NCBI GenBank assembly: GCA_025349905.2
Contig: MU624562.1
Coordinates: 1-56,538, forward strand
Direction: 5' to 3'
DNA: 56,538 bases
DNA from: Blastocladiella britannica
Taxonomy: Eukaryota; Blastocladiomycota; Blastocladiomycetes; Blastocladiales; Blastocladiaceae
The position numbers and the translations under genes are program-made. Numbering within the stretch: the stretch's first letter is position 1; each line of letters begins with the position of its first letter. Below, in pieces: positions 23,200 to 33,701 of the stretch. The notes below the pieces were generated by a model, which did not search any database, was not told the origin of the DNA, and saw only the letters and a program-made list of their open reading frames with translations.

Positions 23200-24039
23200 A
23201 TGGGCCTGCTCACCATTCTCAAGAAGCTGCGGCAAAAGGAAAAGGAGATCCGTATTCTGATGCTGTACGCGGTCGGTCGCCGTCCCAAGCTATTTCTGCA
23301 GGAAAGTAACCGTTGTAATACAGAGGGCTTGACAATGCTGGCAAAACCACCATCCTCAAGCGCATCAATGGCGAGGACATTTCCGAGATTGCGCCGACGC
23401 TGGGATTTAATATCAAGACCCTGGACCACAATGGGTTTGTTGTATTACCCGGTGCTTTAGAGTACGCCACTGATCCGCATTAAAAAAAACAGCTTCAAAC
23501 TCAATGTATGGGACATTGGCGGCCAAAAGTCGATTCGATCCTATTGGCGCAACTACTTTGAGCACACGGACGCGTTGGTATGGGTCGTAGACTCGGCCGA
23601 TCGCCGCCGGCTCGAGGATTGCCGTGCCGAATTGCATTCGTTGCTATTGGAGGAGGTATTTACTTTACATTGTCCATTGAAGTACTCGTATGTTGACGCA
23701 CCGTATTCCAATTGCAGCGGCTGGCCGGAGCATCGTTGCTCGTCTTTGCAAACAAGCAGGATCTACCAGGCGCCATGTCCGTAGAGGAATTGCAAAAGGT
23801 ACGCGCTTTGATCTGCTATCATGGCATCCGATTCACACAACAATACAAACCAGATCCTGGACCTGGAATCCATCAAATCCCACCGCTGGCAAATCGTCGC
23901 GTGCTCGGCGGTCACGGGCAACACGGGCGAGCAGATCGGAGCCTCGGCCGAGGGCCTCGCCGACCAACTGAGCGTCAATATTCTGACGGGCATGGACTGG
24001 GTGGTTGCGGATGTGGCGAGCCGAATCTACGTCTTCTAA
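23200..24039 (+). CDS. ARL2: ARF-like GTPase 2
   Basis: Small GTPase that works with tubulin cofactors in alpha/beta-tubulin assembly and with farnesyl-cargo release factors; 201 residues. Exons: 23200-23264, 23324-23434, 23493-23655, 23718-23798, 23854-24039. The N-terminus MGLLTILKK is typical of ARL2, and Gly2 is present. GLDNAGKTT is the P-loop, WDIGGQKS is switch [10 protein letters not shown] is the G4 motif and CSAVTG the G5 motif. After CSAVTG there is an insertion of about 14 residues ([13 protein letters not shown] region) before the [15 protein letters not shown] end. The insertion is in frame and GC-rich, so it does not look like a retained intron. The exon 2 donor is GTTTGT. The gene ends 7 bp before the stop codon of the convergent EXD1-like gene. 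Confidence 0.93.
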
Positions 24040-24046
24040 ATTGCCT

Positions 24047-26425
24047 TTATTGTTCTTGGCCAGCTTCACCGTTAACAGTGGCGGCAAATGACGAGCGGCC
24101 CTCCATCCACTCGCGAATGAACGCAATGCTCTCGCGCATGTGCTCGTGCGCCTGCATCATCTGGTCCACGTCCAACACGCGCGCCTCGAACCGCGCCGCT
24201 TCGGCGTTGCTTGCTGCATCTTTCGCGGGGTCTATCAACGTCCATGACACGCAGCGACGGTCTGCGGCCACTGCCCGATGGTCGATTCCAAGCGGGACTT
24301 CTTTGCACCAGTTGTATGGCCGGCGCGTCGCTGCGAGCGTTGCGTTGAGTGAGGGACGCATGGCGTGTGACTGGAGGAGCAGAACTGGCGGGGCGAGCCG
24401 AGAGATGACAAGATCTGAATCTCTGGAGGTAGAGGGCGCCGTCATGGCACCGTAGCTGCTGCTCCATGAACGGCCAAAGGCCGAGTCGGTCGGGTCGGAG
24501 AGCAGCGGTTGCGACTCGTGTGGTACCAGCGCCGGTTCGACATGTACTGCTTCATCGCCACGACCAAAGAGCGACATGCCGCAGAACAGAGTGCTGAGCC
24601 ACGACTCAACTCGTTCGATTGGCGGCTCACGCTCGACTGATGGCTCGAGACATGGGAGCGGTGCCGTGAAGGAATCTTTGACCAGTGGCAAAGGAGGCGG
24701 AGGAGCGCCAAGCACCCGCCACGCCTCGGTCGACCACGTCACCCACTCGCCCGCCATGGCCTGCGTGTCGACCACATCTTTGTCTCGCACAGGGATCTCC
24801 AGCACCGACCGCAACCGCGCCAAGTCCCTCTCGGGCGAGTGAATTAAGATCGACCGAGCTTTCGGTCCCGCAAGAACGGCGCGCAGCGATGCCAAGACCC
24901 GGCGCCGTGCCGTTGCCGCCACCGCCACCATATCCCACACAAACACCAGCGACGGTGCGCCGAGCACGGGCACGCACGCGGCCTGCAACGTGTCGACGCC
25001 CAGCGGCTCGGGCGGGCCGTCCACGTCAATGGCAATCACGGATTGCTTGTCGAGGACTGCGCACGCGGCCACTGATTCGCGGTCGGTCGTGATGCGCCAA
25101 GCCAATGTGCGGGTGTGCGCAGTGTAAATGGGAGCGCCGAGCGTGGCCTCGAGGTCATGCACGATCGATTCCAGCTCAGGATCCAAGAATCTTGGCGTAT
25201 CCGCAGATACGTCGCTATACGTGTGCAGCGGGACTGTGCTTCTTATATCAGTACCGAAATCTTTCGTGCAAAAAAAAAAAAAATAGAGAGTACAAACGCA
25301 CTTTGCTTTTTCAGAGGCACGGCAAGCGTAACGTGCGTCTCGCTCTCCAAGAAAATGCCAAGGTACAGCCGCTTCATGTCCGCCCATTCGCTGGTGCCAA
25401 TTCCAAGCAGCTCCAGCCCTTGGATCGGCATGGACCGGCCGGAAAACGCGGCCACGACCAAGACCAATCGGACAATGCGACCGAGCATGGTGGCGGGAAT
25501 GTCGTCCGGGTGTGGTTTCCGCGAAGCCTCGGGCGCGTACGATGCGGTTCGGACGAGACGAACGCCCAGCTCCACCAAAAACACGGCCGGAAATGCGGCC
25601 GCTAGGGCACGTACGGTGCCCAGCTGCTTGAATGCCGGCGGCAAGGTCACTTCCGACGTGCAATCGAAGCCGAGGATCATGCGTCCGTTGTCCGTACTCG
25701 GTTGCAGCACATTGAGCACCGTCTCCACGTACGCGTACAGGCTGATGGGGCCAGTGACCGCGCGTGCAATTTCCTCTACAATCGAATGAAATATAAGACG
25801 ACCATTGTTGCGCGTCCAATGAAATGCGTACGCTCCAGGGTGGGTCCCTTTGGCCGGTTTTCCTGCTCCTGCAATGCCTCCTCGAGCAAATGGACGGGTG
25901 CTGTACAAAACTTTGAATCAGTCAAAATACTCCATAAATAACAGCAGAAAATTTACCGAGCGCGGTCATGGGCGCGGCCAGGGTCGCCATTTTGTCCGAG
26001 AGCACAAAAACACCAGGGAACAGAGCCGCAAGCTTGGCCAAGTCGCCGGCGCCATACCCAAACTTGAGCTTGGAGAGGCTCATGGTGCGGTCGGGCGCGG
26101 CCTCGAGTACGCCAATCACCCGCACGACGCGTCCGAGGCGCGACTGCGGCGCCAATGCGGCTTTCGGGGGCCGCGAGCCAGGAAGAGCCGTAACGAGAGC
26201 TTCACAGTTTTCATCATGGTCTTTATCGGCAGTAGAACTGACGCGCAGGTGCAGCGGGTACGCGGCCGCCAGCTCACGGACGGACCCGAGGTGGCAATGC
26301 GCGGGAAACGCGTCGATGAGCTCGGTATCGCCATCCAGCGCGTCCAGGGACAGCGTGCGGGCCGGGAACGCGTTCAGGCGCTGGAGCACCGCGGCCAGGT
26401 ACGCGTGCAGCAGCGGTGACGACAT
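24047..26425 (-). CDS. EXD1-like protein with 3'-5' exonuclease fold and duplicated N-terminal modules
   Basis: 736 residues in four exons: 25957-26425, 25832-25900, 25298-25775, 24047-25241. The N-terminal half holds two similar modules. Module 1 contains LGSVRELAAAYPLHLRV, then LGRVVRVIGVLEAAPDRTMS and ALFPGVFVL. Module 2 contains LGTVRALAAAFPAVFLV, then LGRIVRLVLVVAAFSGRSMP and YLGIFLESE. The C-terminal half resembles a DEDD 3'-5' exonuclease: IAIDVDG at the ExoI site (family DxE; here Asp-Val-Asp), LVFVWDMVAV, ILIHSPERDLARL and VVDTQAMAGEW. The second acidic residue is changed, so activity is doubtful. Mouse EXD1 is reported to be an inactive adaptor in piRNA biogenesis. The exon 3-4 join uses a GTTTGT donor, which gives a 56-bp intron. 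Its stop is 7 bp from that of ARL2. Confidence 0.65.
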
Positions 26426-26674
26426 GGACTTTGCCTCGTGACTACGATTTCGATGAATGAACTTTGCGAGGAGCTCCCACTTCCAGGAACAACGACCTCC
26501 TCTCTTTCTCGCAACCGTGCTCTGCTCTCAATCGTTCTGTCCTCTACCCAAGAAAACCAGAGACTTTTGACTAAGAACGATACCACCAACCACCGCCGAA
26601 AAACAAACGCAATTGCCGACGCCAAAATCGGCCGCATCCCGCCGCCCATTACAACCTTCAAAAAAGAAATAACA
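26426..26674. promoter_or_regulatory. Divergent promoter region, EXD1-like / WD40 gene
   Basis: A 249-bp gap lies between start codons that face away from each other. It is C/A-rich toward the plus-strand gene. No specific motif was recognised. Confidence 0.4.
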
Positions 26675-28030
26675 ATGACCATTGCTCAACCGCTGATTGG
26701 GTACGCGCTTCTCTCACTGCCCGTCCATGTTAACAAGGAAATTCATACAAATCGCGCACAGGGACGACGTGCAGTTTGTCAGTGCGGCCCCGACCAAGCA
26801 CCCGCTGCGATCCACCATCCAGCATTGGCAGCTGCGCGACTTGGTGTGCTGCCCAACCTCCCGGCACGAAGTGCTGTACGTGCACGGAAATAATGTGTCC
26901 GTGTACAATGCCTCCACGAAGGTGTCTACTCCGATCCTGAAGGATCTGGCATTTCCGCCCACGTGCATCTCGGCCGGACTCGGGTACTTGGTGGTGGGTG
27001 GCCAGCGATCACAGCTCCTGGTGCGGTCGCTCACTTCGTCGTGGTTCGTTTTTTTTGTTGTTGTTGGGGGTTTCCCATCGCGCAATCCAATTCACATAAA
27101 GGTCTTTTTAAACCAGGTTCACCCAACACTCGGTTGGGGCGTGCATCAACAATGCTCTGGTGCTGACGCAAAACCCCAACGGCCCCGCTGGATCGACGCG
27201 GCTGCTCGCGTGCAATAACGACGAGTCCATCAAGGTGTTTGACTTGCCCTCGATGCAACGCGTCGCCAACTTGACATTGCCAACAGCCGTCAACTATGGT
27301 CTGATCTTATATTTTTACAATTTCTTGAGACTTCCAATTCACTTTGTTGTTTTTGCATTTCCAGCTGCCGTCTCGCCGGACGGAGTCAACTTGGCGGCGG
27401 TGGGCGACTCGAACCAGGTATTTTTGTATAGCGCAGCAGGATCGGCGAGCTACGCGCGGACATCCACCATCACGGTTCCTGGATCGTCGGCTGGGTTTTC
27501 GTGCTCGTGGAATCCAACTGGCGACAAGTTTGCCATGTATGCCTCTCTCCCTCTCGTTTTAATGGATAGACACTAAAACCCCATGTCATGATATATAAAC
27601 AGTGCATCCCAAGACGGACTCGTACTGGTGTACGATCACCGCGCGCCAACAACGCCCATGGCCACGTTCATGTCAACGGTACCCGCATCCGATCGCGGAG
27701 CAGTGCGATGCGTCAAGTGGTCACCATCCAGCGCCATGGACCTGCTGGCATTCACCGAGCATGTGTCGCACGTTCACTTTGTAGATGCGCGAAACTTCAA
27801 TGAACGACAGGTAGTACATATCCCTTTTTCTTTTTGGTCGAAGCAGGCATCTCACTACGTTATGAAACTAGGTGGTCCGAGTTTGCCCCCGTGGCTCTGA
27901 GGCTCACATTACTGGCATGTCGTTTTCGCCCGACTCGCGGACCGTGTTTGTCGGGACCGAGGCGGCGCTGCTCGAGTTTGAGGTTAATTCCCGTGCGCGG
28001 CGATCGTTCCCTGCGGGGGGCGTCTTGTAA
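26675..28030 (+). CDS. WD40-repeat protein, DUF2415-like
   Basis: 342 residues in six exons: 26675-26700, 26762-27043, 27117-27298, 27365-27536, 27603-27810, 27872-28030. Blade-like repeats are visible: LLACNNDESIKVFDLPS, AAVSPDGVNLAAVGDSNQVF, WNPTGDKFAMASQDGLVLVY and VKWSPSSAMDLLAFTEHVSH. The C-terminal block AHITGMSFSPDSRTVFVGTE, followed by LLEFEVNSRARRSF, matches my memory of the fungal DUF2415 end. Its biochemical role is not known to me. Exon 1 is 26 bp. An alternative acceptor at 26736-26737 is also in frame and would add eight residues; I preferred the 61-bp intron because it matches the usual intron size here. Donors GTTCGT (27044) and GTCTGA (27299) are non-consensus. Confidence 0.7.
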
Positions 28031-28508
28031 AAAATGCGCCCTTTTGACTGTGTGTGTGTGCGCGACTGGTGTATATTTCGAGATCCTCTTTTACTTTCCC
28101 CTCCATCTTGATCCTGTGGGTCGCACTTCTTTAGTTTACCTTTTTGTTCACTCTTGTTTATATCTCATTATTGTTCGTTTGTTTCCTTTGGTACTTGGCG
28201 CGCTCGATGCTGCATGGAGTTTTTTTTTTTGCTGAATATATAAAAAGAAATCACTTTCTCGTTTTTTATTTTGTGTCTGCTGAAGATTTTTTGCAGTCTG
28301 AGCTGTCAAGTTCCGGTGCGGATGCAGACAAGCCAAGCGAACAAACGAACGCAAGCGCCAAAATTCAGGGAATCGATTCCCATTGCCACTCTCAATTGTC
28401 TTCATCTTGGCATTTTTACCTCTTATACTAGTCGCTTTCCCCTTCCCACCCTCTTTCTCATCCTCTTCAGCACAACAAACGCATTTAACCACAAAAAAAA
28501 AACACAAA
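28031..28508. other. Intergenic region, 478 bp, no gene seen
   Basis: T-rich and C/T-rich throughout, with runs of T near 28218-28230 and 28262-28270. It contains the WD40 gene 3' end and the promoter of the small gene at 28509. Short open frames occur, but they have the base composition of untranslated DNA. Confidence 0.5.
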
Positions 28509-28969
28509 ATGAGCACATTCGCTTCCCAGCACCAGCATCACGCCAAGGCTCCTGAGGAACTCGGCACGCCATTCCGCGTTCAAGTACGCTCTTCCCCATC
28601 CTGATTGATCGCATTTTTTTATTTCTGGGTCTCATTTCACTTAATTGCGCATATATAATATAGTCTCGCGAAGCCGACGCAGCCGCTCTGGACGCCAAGC
28701 ACCAGCAAGCGATGGAGCGTGCGCAGCGGCAGCTCGAGGAGACGCGGGCCAAGGCGCACGCACACAACGAGCTGGTGGCCGAGCGCTTACAGGCCAAAGG
28801 GGACCTGGTGGCGGTCGACGACGAGGAGGGCGGGGAGATCATCCCCGAAGGGATCCGGCTCTCGCACAAGCTGCACCAAGAGTACGATGCGCTGCCGCCC
28901 ATGCCGGCGGGCGCGGCGATGGATGCGGAGGCGGGTGGCATTGGGGGTGGATCGGCCGAGGCCGAGTGA
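28509..28969 (+). CDS. Unknown small helical protein
   Basis: 126 residues in two exons, 28509-28583 and 28664-28969. I do not recognise the family. The N-terminus is His/Gln-rich. Residues about 26-75 are charged and alanine-rich and should form one long helix or coiled coil (AMERAQRQLEETRAKAHAHN). An acidic patch, VDDEEGGE, follows, then IPEGIRLSHKLHQEYDALPP and a Gly/Ala-rich end. No signal peptide or membrane segment is seen. GT-AG splice sites (GTACGC, ATATAG) join phase-0 ends cleanly, and codon third positions are strongly G/C, which supports a real gene. Confidence 0.65.
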
Positions 28970-29079
28970 AGGAGTGCCATGCGCCTTGGGGAGTGTGAGC
29001 AGCTGTGATCCATTCAATCTTGTTTCTTCTTCGTCGTTGAGTTTTGCCTCAATAAAAATCATCTTCATTTCCATTGACT

Positions 29080-31133
29080 ATGTCTGCCGCCGTGGTTGTT
29101 GCTGATGCCGACAAGGCCCGGGCCGAAATTATCAAGACCGAGGCCAACAAGTTGTTTGCGGGTACCTGCGCTTTATATTTCCCGCCAAACGAAGAAAGAA
29201 CGCGTGTCAACCAACCAACCGCATTACAGATAAGCACTATGACGCGGCCATCAATCAGTACACGGCGGCCATTGAGCTCAACCCGGCGGTGCCGGCGTAC
29301 TACTCGAATCGCGCACTGGCGTACATTCGCACGGTACTTAAATTTTTATTTTGTCAGGACTGACTTGGCTGACCCATTCATTGTTTCGCCGAGCTGCTCA
29401 GGAATCTTTCGGATACGCTGTGAAGTCGGTGCAATTTTCTATTTTCTGGCAATATTGGGACTCATACCTTCATGTTCTTTTTAACCAGCGATGCCGATCT
29501 GGCGCTTAAGCTCGATCCGACGTTCATCAAGGTACTTGCGATCACATCTTAGAACGGCATTCGGGCCAGCTTAGTTGACTTTAAACATATGATCAGGCGT
29601 ACTACCGGCGCGCAACCGCCAACATGGCCATGCTCCGGTTCAAGGAGGCCATGGCCGATCTACGGGCCGTGGTCAAGATGAACCCGCGCGATCCCGATGC
29701 CAAGCAGAAGCTGGGTACGTGGCACTTCCTCCTCTTTTGCTTCTTTGGTGTGAACTGACTGACAGGGATGGGTTAACAGACGAGTGCGAGAAAATCATCC
29801 GGCGCGTGGCATTCGAAAAGGCCATTGCCAGCGACGACATCCAAAAGAGCGCGTTCGATGCGCTCGGGGACATTGATTCGATCAGTACGCGCACTTTCTT
29901 CGTCCCAAACATAAAAACACTTACAGCATGAAAATGGAACAGTGGTGGAACCGACATACACGGGCCCGCACCTTACCCCCACGGGCGCCGTGACGCCCGA
30001 ATTCGTGGTGCAGCTCATGGACCACTACAAGGCGCAAAAGAACCTGCACAAAAAGTACGCGTACCAGATCCTGTTGCAAGCCAAGAACTATTTCGCGGCC
30101 ATGGACTCGCTGGTGGATATCGCGGTCCCAACCGACGGGCGGCTGATCATTTGCGGCGACACCCACGGCCAGTTCTACGACCTGGTGCATATCTTTGAGC
30201 TGGCCGGGATGCCGTCGGCAAACAACAATTACTTGTTTAACGGAGATATGGTGGATCGCGGGTTCGCAACATTCTTTTCCTTTTCCTTGTTTTGGTATTG
30301 ACATTCGGGTGATCATAGCTCGTTTTCGATCGAAGTCATCTTCACTTTACTCGCTTTCGCGCTGGCGTACCCGGGCAGCATGCACTTGGCGCGCGGAAAC
30401 CACGAGGCCATCGACATGAACCGCATGTACGGGTTCGAGGGCGAGTGTAAAGCCAAGCACACGCCGGCGACGTTTGGCGCATTCACCGAGGTGTTCAACG
30501 CGCTCCCACTGGTGCACGTGGTCGACAAGGCGTTGTTTGTGGTGCACGGTGGATTGCCGTCCACCGACGGGGTGTGGCTGGACGAGATTCGCCAGATTAA
30601 CCGGTTCCGGCAGCCTACTGGGAACGATATTATGGCATGCCATCCCTTTTTTTTTAACGGGTTTAGGTGTGGGAAAATTGTCCTCACCATCAAAACAACC
30701 AGAACGATCTGCTGTGGGCCGACCCGCAGATCCTTCCCGGCCGCGGGGCGTCCAAGCGCGGAACCGGGTTCCAGTTTGGTCCCGACGTGACCAAGCGGTT
30801 CTTGGACCACAACGGGCTCAAGATGGTGATTCGGTCGCACGAGGTCAAGGAGAAGGGGTACGAGATCATGCATGATGGCAAATGTGCGTTGTTCCCTTTA
30901 TACTTTATACTTTGCTGCGATGCTCTGAGAGTGAAAAGCATCACTGACTTTTTGGTGGAAACAAAGGCGTAACCATCTTCTCGGCTCCAAATTACTGCGA
31001 CGCCGTGGGCAACAATGGCGCGTACATTGTGGTGAAGCCCGATCTGTCGGTGGTGTACGAGGAGTTCGAGGCGGTGCCGCACCCCGACATTGGGCCTATG
31101 AAGTATGCGGCGCTGCGTGGATTTGGAGGCTAA
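29080..31133 (+). CDS. PPP5C: Serine/threonine protein phosphatase 5 (TPR-PP5)
   Basis: Hsp90-associated phosphatase with TPR repeats followed by a PPP catalytic domain; 485 residues (human 499). Ten exons: 29080-29161, 29230-29333, 29402-29424, 29489-29531, 29597-29714, 29780-29884, 29943-30261, 30319-30634, 30703-30883, 30967-31133. TPR part: [56 protein letters not shown]. Catalytic motifs: GDTHGQFYD (about 230), [32 protein letters not shown] and [11 protein letters not shown]. The exon at 29402 is 23 bp. The intron after 30634 starts with GC, not GT. In-frame joining and alignment support both. [14 protein letters not shown] differs slightly from the usual GNHETDNMN. Confidence 0.95.
30635..30702 (+). 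other. GC-AG intron in PP5
   Basis: The intron starts GCATGC directly after codon ATG and ends CCAG before AACGATCTGCTG. Joining gives [12 protein letters not shown], which matches the PP5 family block DLLWSDPQ. No GT donor in the neighbourhood gives this join. Confidence 0.8.
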
Positions 31134-31170
31134 AAAAAATCAAACGACTTCAATTTCTTTCGTTCTCGTG

Positions 31171-32649
31171 TTACAACTGATCGGCTTGGTCATTGATGGC
31201 GTCCATCAAGTCCTGGCGCAGTGCCGGATTGACTTTGAACAGATAGGTCACCAGTTTGCCGTCGTGCGCGGTCGCAAACTGCACGAACCGCGGATCGGTG
31301 TCGGTCGCGCGCGCTTGCATGCCCTTCAAGATGCGCGCGTTCACGATCACGTTGAGCACGCCCTCGGCCCGCATCACTTTACAGACATGTTTGTCAGCCT
31401 GAAGACAAAAAAAAAAGTGAGAGAGTGGTTTGGGGGCATACCGATCCGAGCCGACTCCAAGGACCCATCGGACCGTTGGCGCACGTTCACCCGCAACGTC
31501 CCGATCCCGCGGTCGATCGGATTGCCCGTGGCCGCGTCGCGCACGAACGCGCGCGCACGCACCGTGTGGACCGACACCTCGTCTTCCTCGCCCGTGGTCA
31601 CGGCCACGGGGGACACCAGGGTCACTTGCGGCGCAAACGCCGACGGGGCTGCCGGGGCGTCGTCATGGTCGTCGTTTTCGTCGGCATCTTCATCATCTTC
31701 CTTGGCGGCAGCACCAAAACCGCCAAGGGCTGCCGACGCGTCGCCGTCTGTCGCCAACGGCTTGGCGGTGACTGAGGTGCCAAACCCTTTCAGGCCGCCC
31801 GTGGTCGGCGATCCCGCGGCAGCAGCAGCCGCCGCAAAGGATCCAAACCCTTTCAGTCTCGTCGACGATCCGGGCGCCGCGAACGCTGCAAAGCCCGAAA
31901 GACCACCGCCTCCTCCCGTGGATGCAGTAGAAGCAAACGCCGAGGTGGACTTGCCTGCACCAGCAGCTGCAAGCGCGCCGAACCCAGTCAACGGCTTGCC
32001 AGCGGACGCAGCAGCCGATCCAAACGCGGGCTATACCATAGTCGATCAGTCAAATGGTCGAATACCATAAAGTCAAAAGAGAAGGTACCAGAGAAGGAGG
32101 AACAACCGCTCCCGGCCCGTCCCGCGGGACCGGCGACCGCGACCGCGACCGCGACCGCTCCCCGTGCTTCTGTTGATCGAGCGACGCACGGTGACTGCGG
32201 CGCCGATCGGCGTTGGCGGCGTCCTCGTCGTCGGACCCGCCCAGCGACAGTGCCCCGCCCGCTCGCAACGGGCGGTGCGGGGACAGGGCCGGCGGCAACG
32301 GATGGTGGGGCGACGACGAGTCAGTCCCAGCAGCGGCGGCAGGTCGGTCGCGGTGCGCGTGCGCGGTCGGCGACGGCGGGGTCGGGGCTGGGGCCACGGC
32401 CCCGACTGTAGGAGGAGGAGCCGAGGGGCGGCGCGGGGTCGGCGACGACACGGCCGAAGCGTCTTCGTCATTTGGAGCAGAGCCAGGTCGCTTGTTGGTT
32501 GGGGTGCGGTTGGGCGACGTTGCCGTTGGGGGCGTGGTGGTGTGCGCGCGCTTGGCGGCGGGGGACAGCGACGGGTCCATTGGAGACGACGCGGGCTCGG
32601 GCGCGGCACGCTTCCGGCGCTGGGGCGACGTGCCGGTTGACGAGGACAT
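31171..32649 (-). CDS. FG-repeat protein with Ran-binding domain (RanBP3/Yrb2 or Nup2/Nup50 type)
   Basis: 451 residues in three exons: 32089-32649, 31442-32030, 31171-31376. The first 187 residues are disordered, with basic patches (QRRKRAAPEP, PAAKRAHT) that look like nuclear localisation signals, plus an RS-rich end (RSRSRSRSPVPR). The middle carries FG motifs (TGFGALAAAG, LKGFGSFAAA, LKGFGTSV, LGGFGAAA). The last 120 residues form a RanBD: EEDEVSVHTVRARAFV, RGIGTLRVNVRQ, RIVMRAEGVLNVIVNARI and YLFKVN. It should bind Ran-GTP in the nucleus or at the pore basket. The acceptor at 31377-31378 was chosen over an upstream CAG because only it keeps the frame. RanBP3 and Nup50 types cannot be separated from this view. 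Confidence 0.8.
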
Positions 32650-32745
32650 TTTATCTTTCTTCCTTGAGCCTGTGATCAGAGCACAGAAGACGACCGGAAA
32701 TCTCACTGGGACGATCACTCAATGCGAGGAGAGAGAGAAAGACTT

Positions 32746-33558
32746 TCATTGAGCAGAGGGAGCCTTGCCCGACCCGTACACCAGCAACCCGTATGTCGCC
32801 CGCACCAACGCCCGCTCGTCCAAGTACGACGCGCGGTCCACCACTGTCAGCGCCGCGGACACAGCGTCCACCGACGACCGCCCGATATCGCACCCGCACG
32901 CCACGTACCCGTTGACCGACTGCAGCGCGCGCCAAGCCGCCGACTTGGTCTCGACCTCGCCGTCGGGCACATGCTCCATGAAATAGTACCGTCCCGATTC
33001 GGGCACCAGCACCCGTACCACTTCGGCCAGGAACCACGGCACCAGCGGTAAGGGCACCGTGCACAGCACCAGCGTGCACGCGATCGCTGGGACCGTGCCC
33101 GTGGCGAACGGGAACACGCAGGGGACCGTCGCCGGGTCGGCCAGCTCCGTCTCGGGTAACCCGATGGCCTTGGCGACCGCCAACGCGACCGTACGCGTGC
33201 GCTTGGCGTCGTCCGCCGTCAAGTAGCCCTTTTCGATCGCCACGGCCGACGTCACGTACGTGTTGTGGCGCACAAACAGCCGGCGTTCGGCCGCGCGAGC
33301 CATCAGCGCATCGGGTACCGTGGCAGCGGGCGAAAGGGTCTCGACGGCGGCCACGTGTGCCGGGTAGCACGGGAAGTTAAGTCCCGTACCCGGCCCGATT
33401 TCAACGACCGTGGTCACGTCGGTCGGGATGCCGGCTAGCAGTCGCGTGCGCATGTCGGTTAAGTGCGTCTGGCTGCTGAGGACCACGTCCATCACGGGAT
33501 TCATGCAGAACCGCTCGTACGCGGCCGCGAGGGTCGCGCGGATTGTGGCGGCGGCCAT
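32746..33558 (-). CDS. Class I SAM-dependent methyltransferase, METTL7-like
   Basis: Single-exon protein of 270 residues. Motif I VVEIGPGTGLNFPCY at about 47-61 is the SAM-binding loop. VAAVETLSPAATVPDAL follows, where the acidic residue at the end of strand 2 sits. The motif IV region is ACTLVLCTVPLPLVPWFLAE, then RVLVPESGRYYFMEHV, which is the order seen in METTL7/UbiE-like enzymes. An insertion of about 40 residues, VTSAVAIEKGYLTADDA onward, separates motif II from the later strands. The substrate is unknown; METTL7 proteins methylate alkyl thiols. The N-terminus begins MAAATIRATLAAAYERF and could be a weak targeting helix. Confidence 0.8.
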   Translation of the reverse strand: MAAATIRATLAAAYERFCMNPVMDVVLSSQTHLTDMRTRLLAGIPTDVTTVVEIGPGTGLNFPCYPAHVAAVETLSPAATVPDALMARAAERRLFVRHNTYVTSAVAIEKGYLTADDAKRTRTVALAVAKAIGLPETELADPATVPCVFPFATGTVPAIACTLVLCTVPLPLVPWFLAEVVRVLVPESGRYYFMEHVPDGEVETKSAAWRALQSVNGYVACGCDIGRSSVDAVSAALTVVDRASYLDERALVRATYGLLVYGSGKAPSAQ

Positions 33559-33701
33559 TTTTTTCTTGTTTCTTTTTTGAGACTTTTTTGAGACTTTTTT
33601 TTTTTGCCTTGACGCGTTAATTGAGTTTTTGCAAAGAGACCCAGCACAACCACCACGTCCTCGGTCGACCCAATAAAAATATGTAATATTATATAATACG
33701 T

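Noticed and set aside
27834..28235. Plus-strand open frame overlapping the last exon of the WD40 gene
   Set aside because: Out of frame with the DUF2415-like end; runs into T-rich untranslated DNA.
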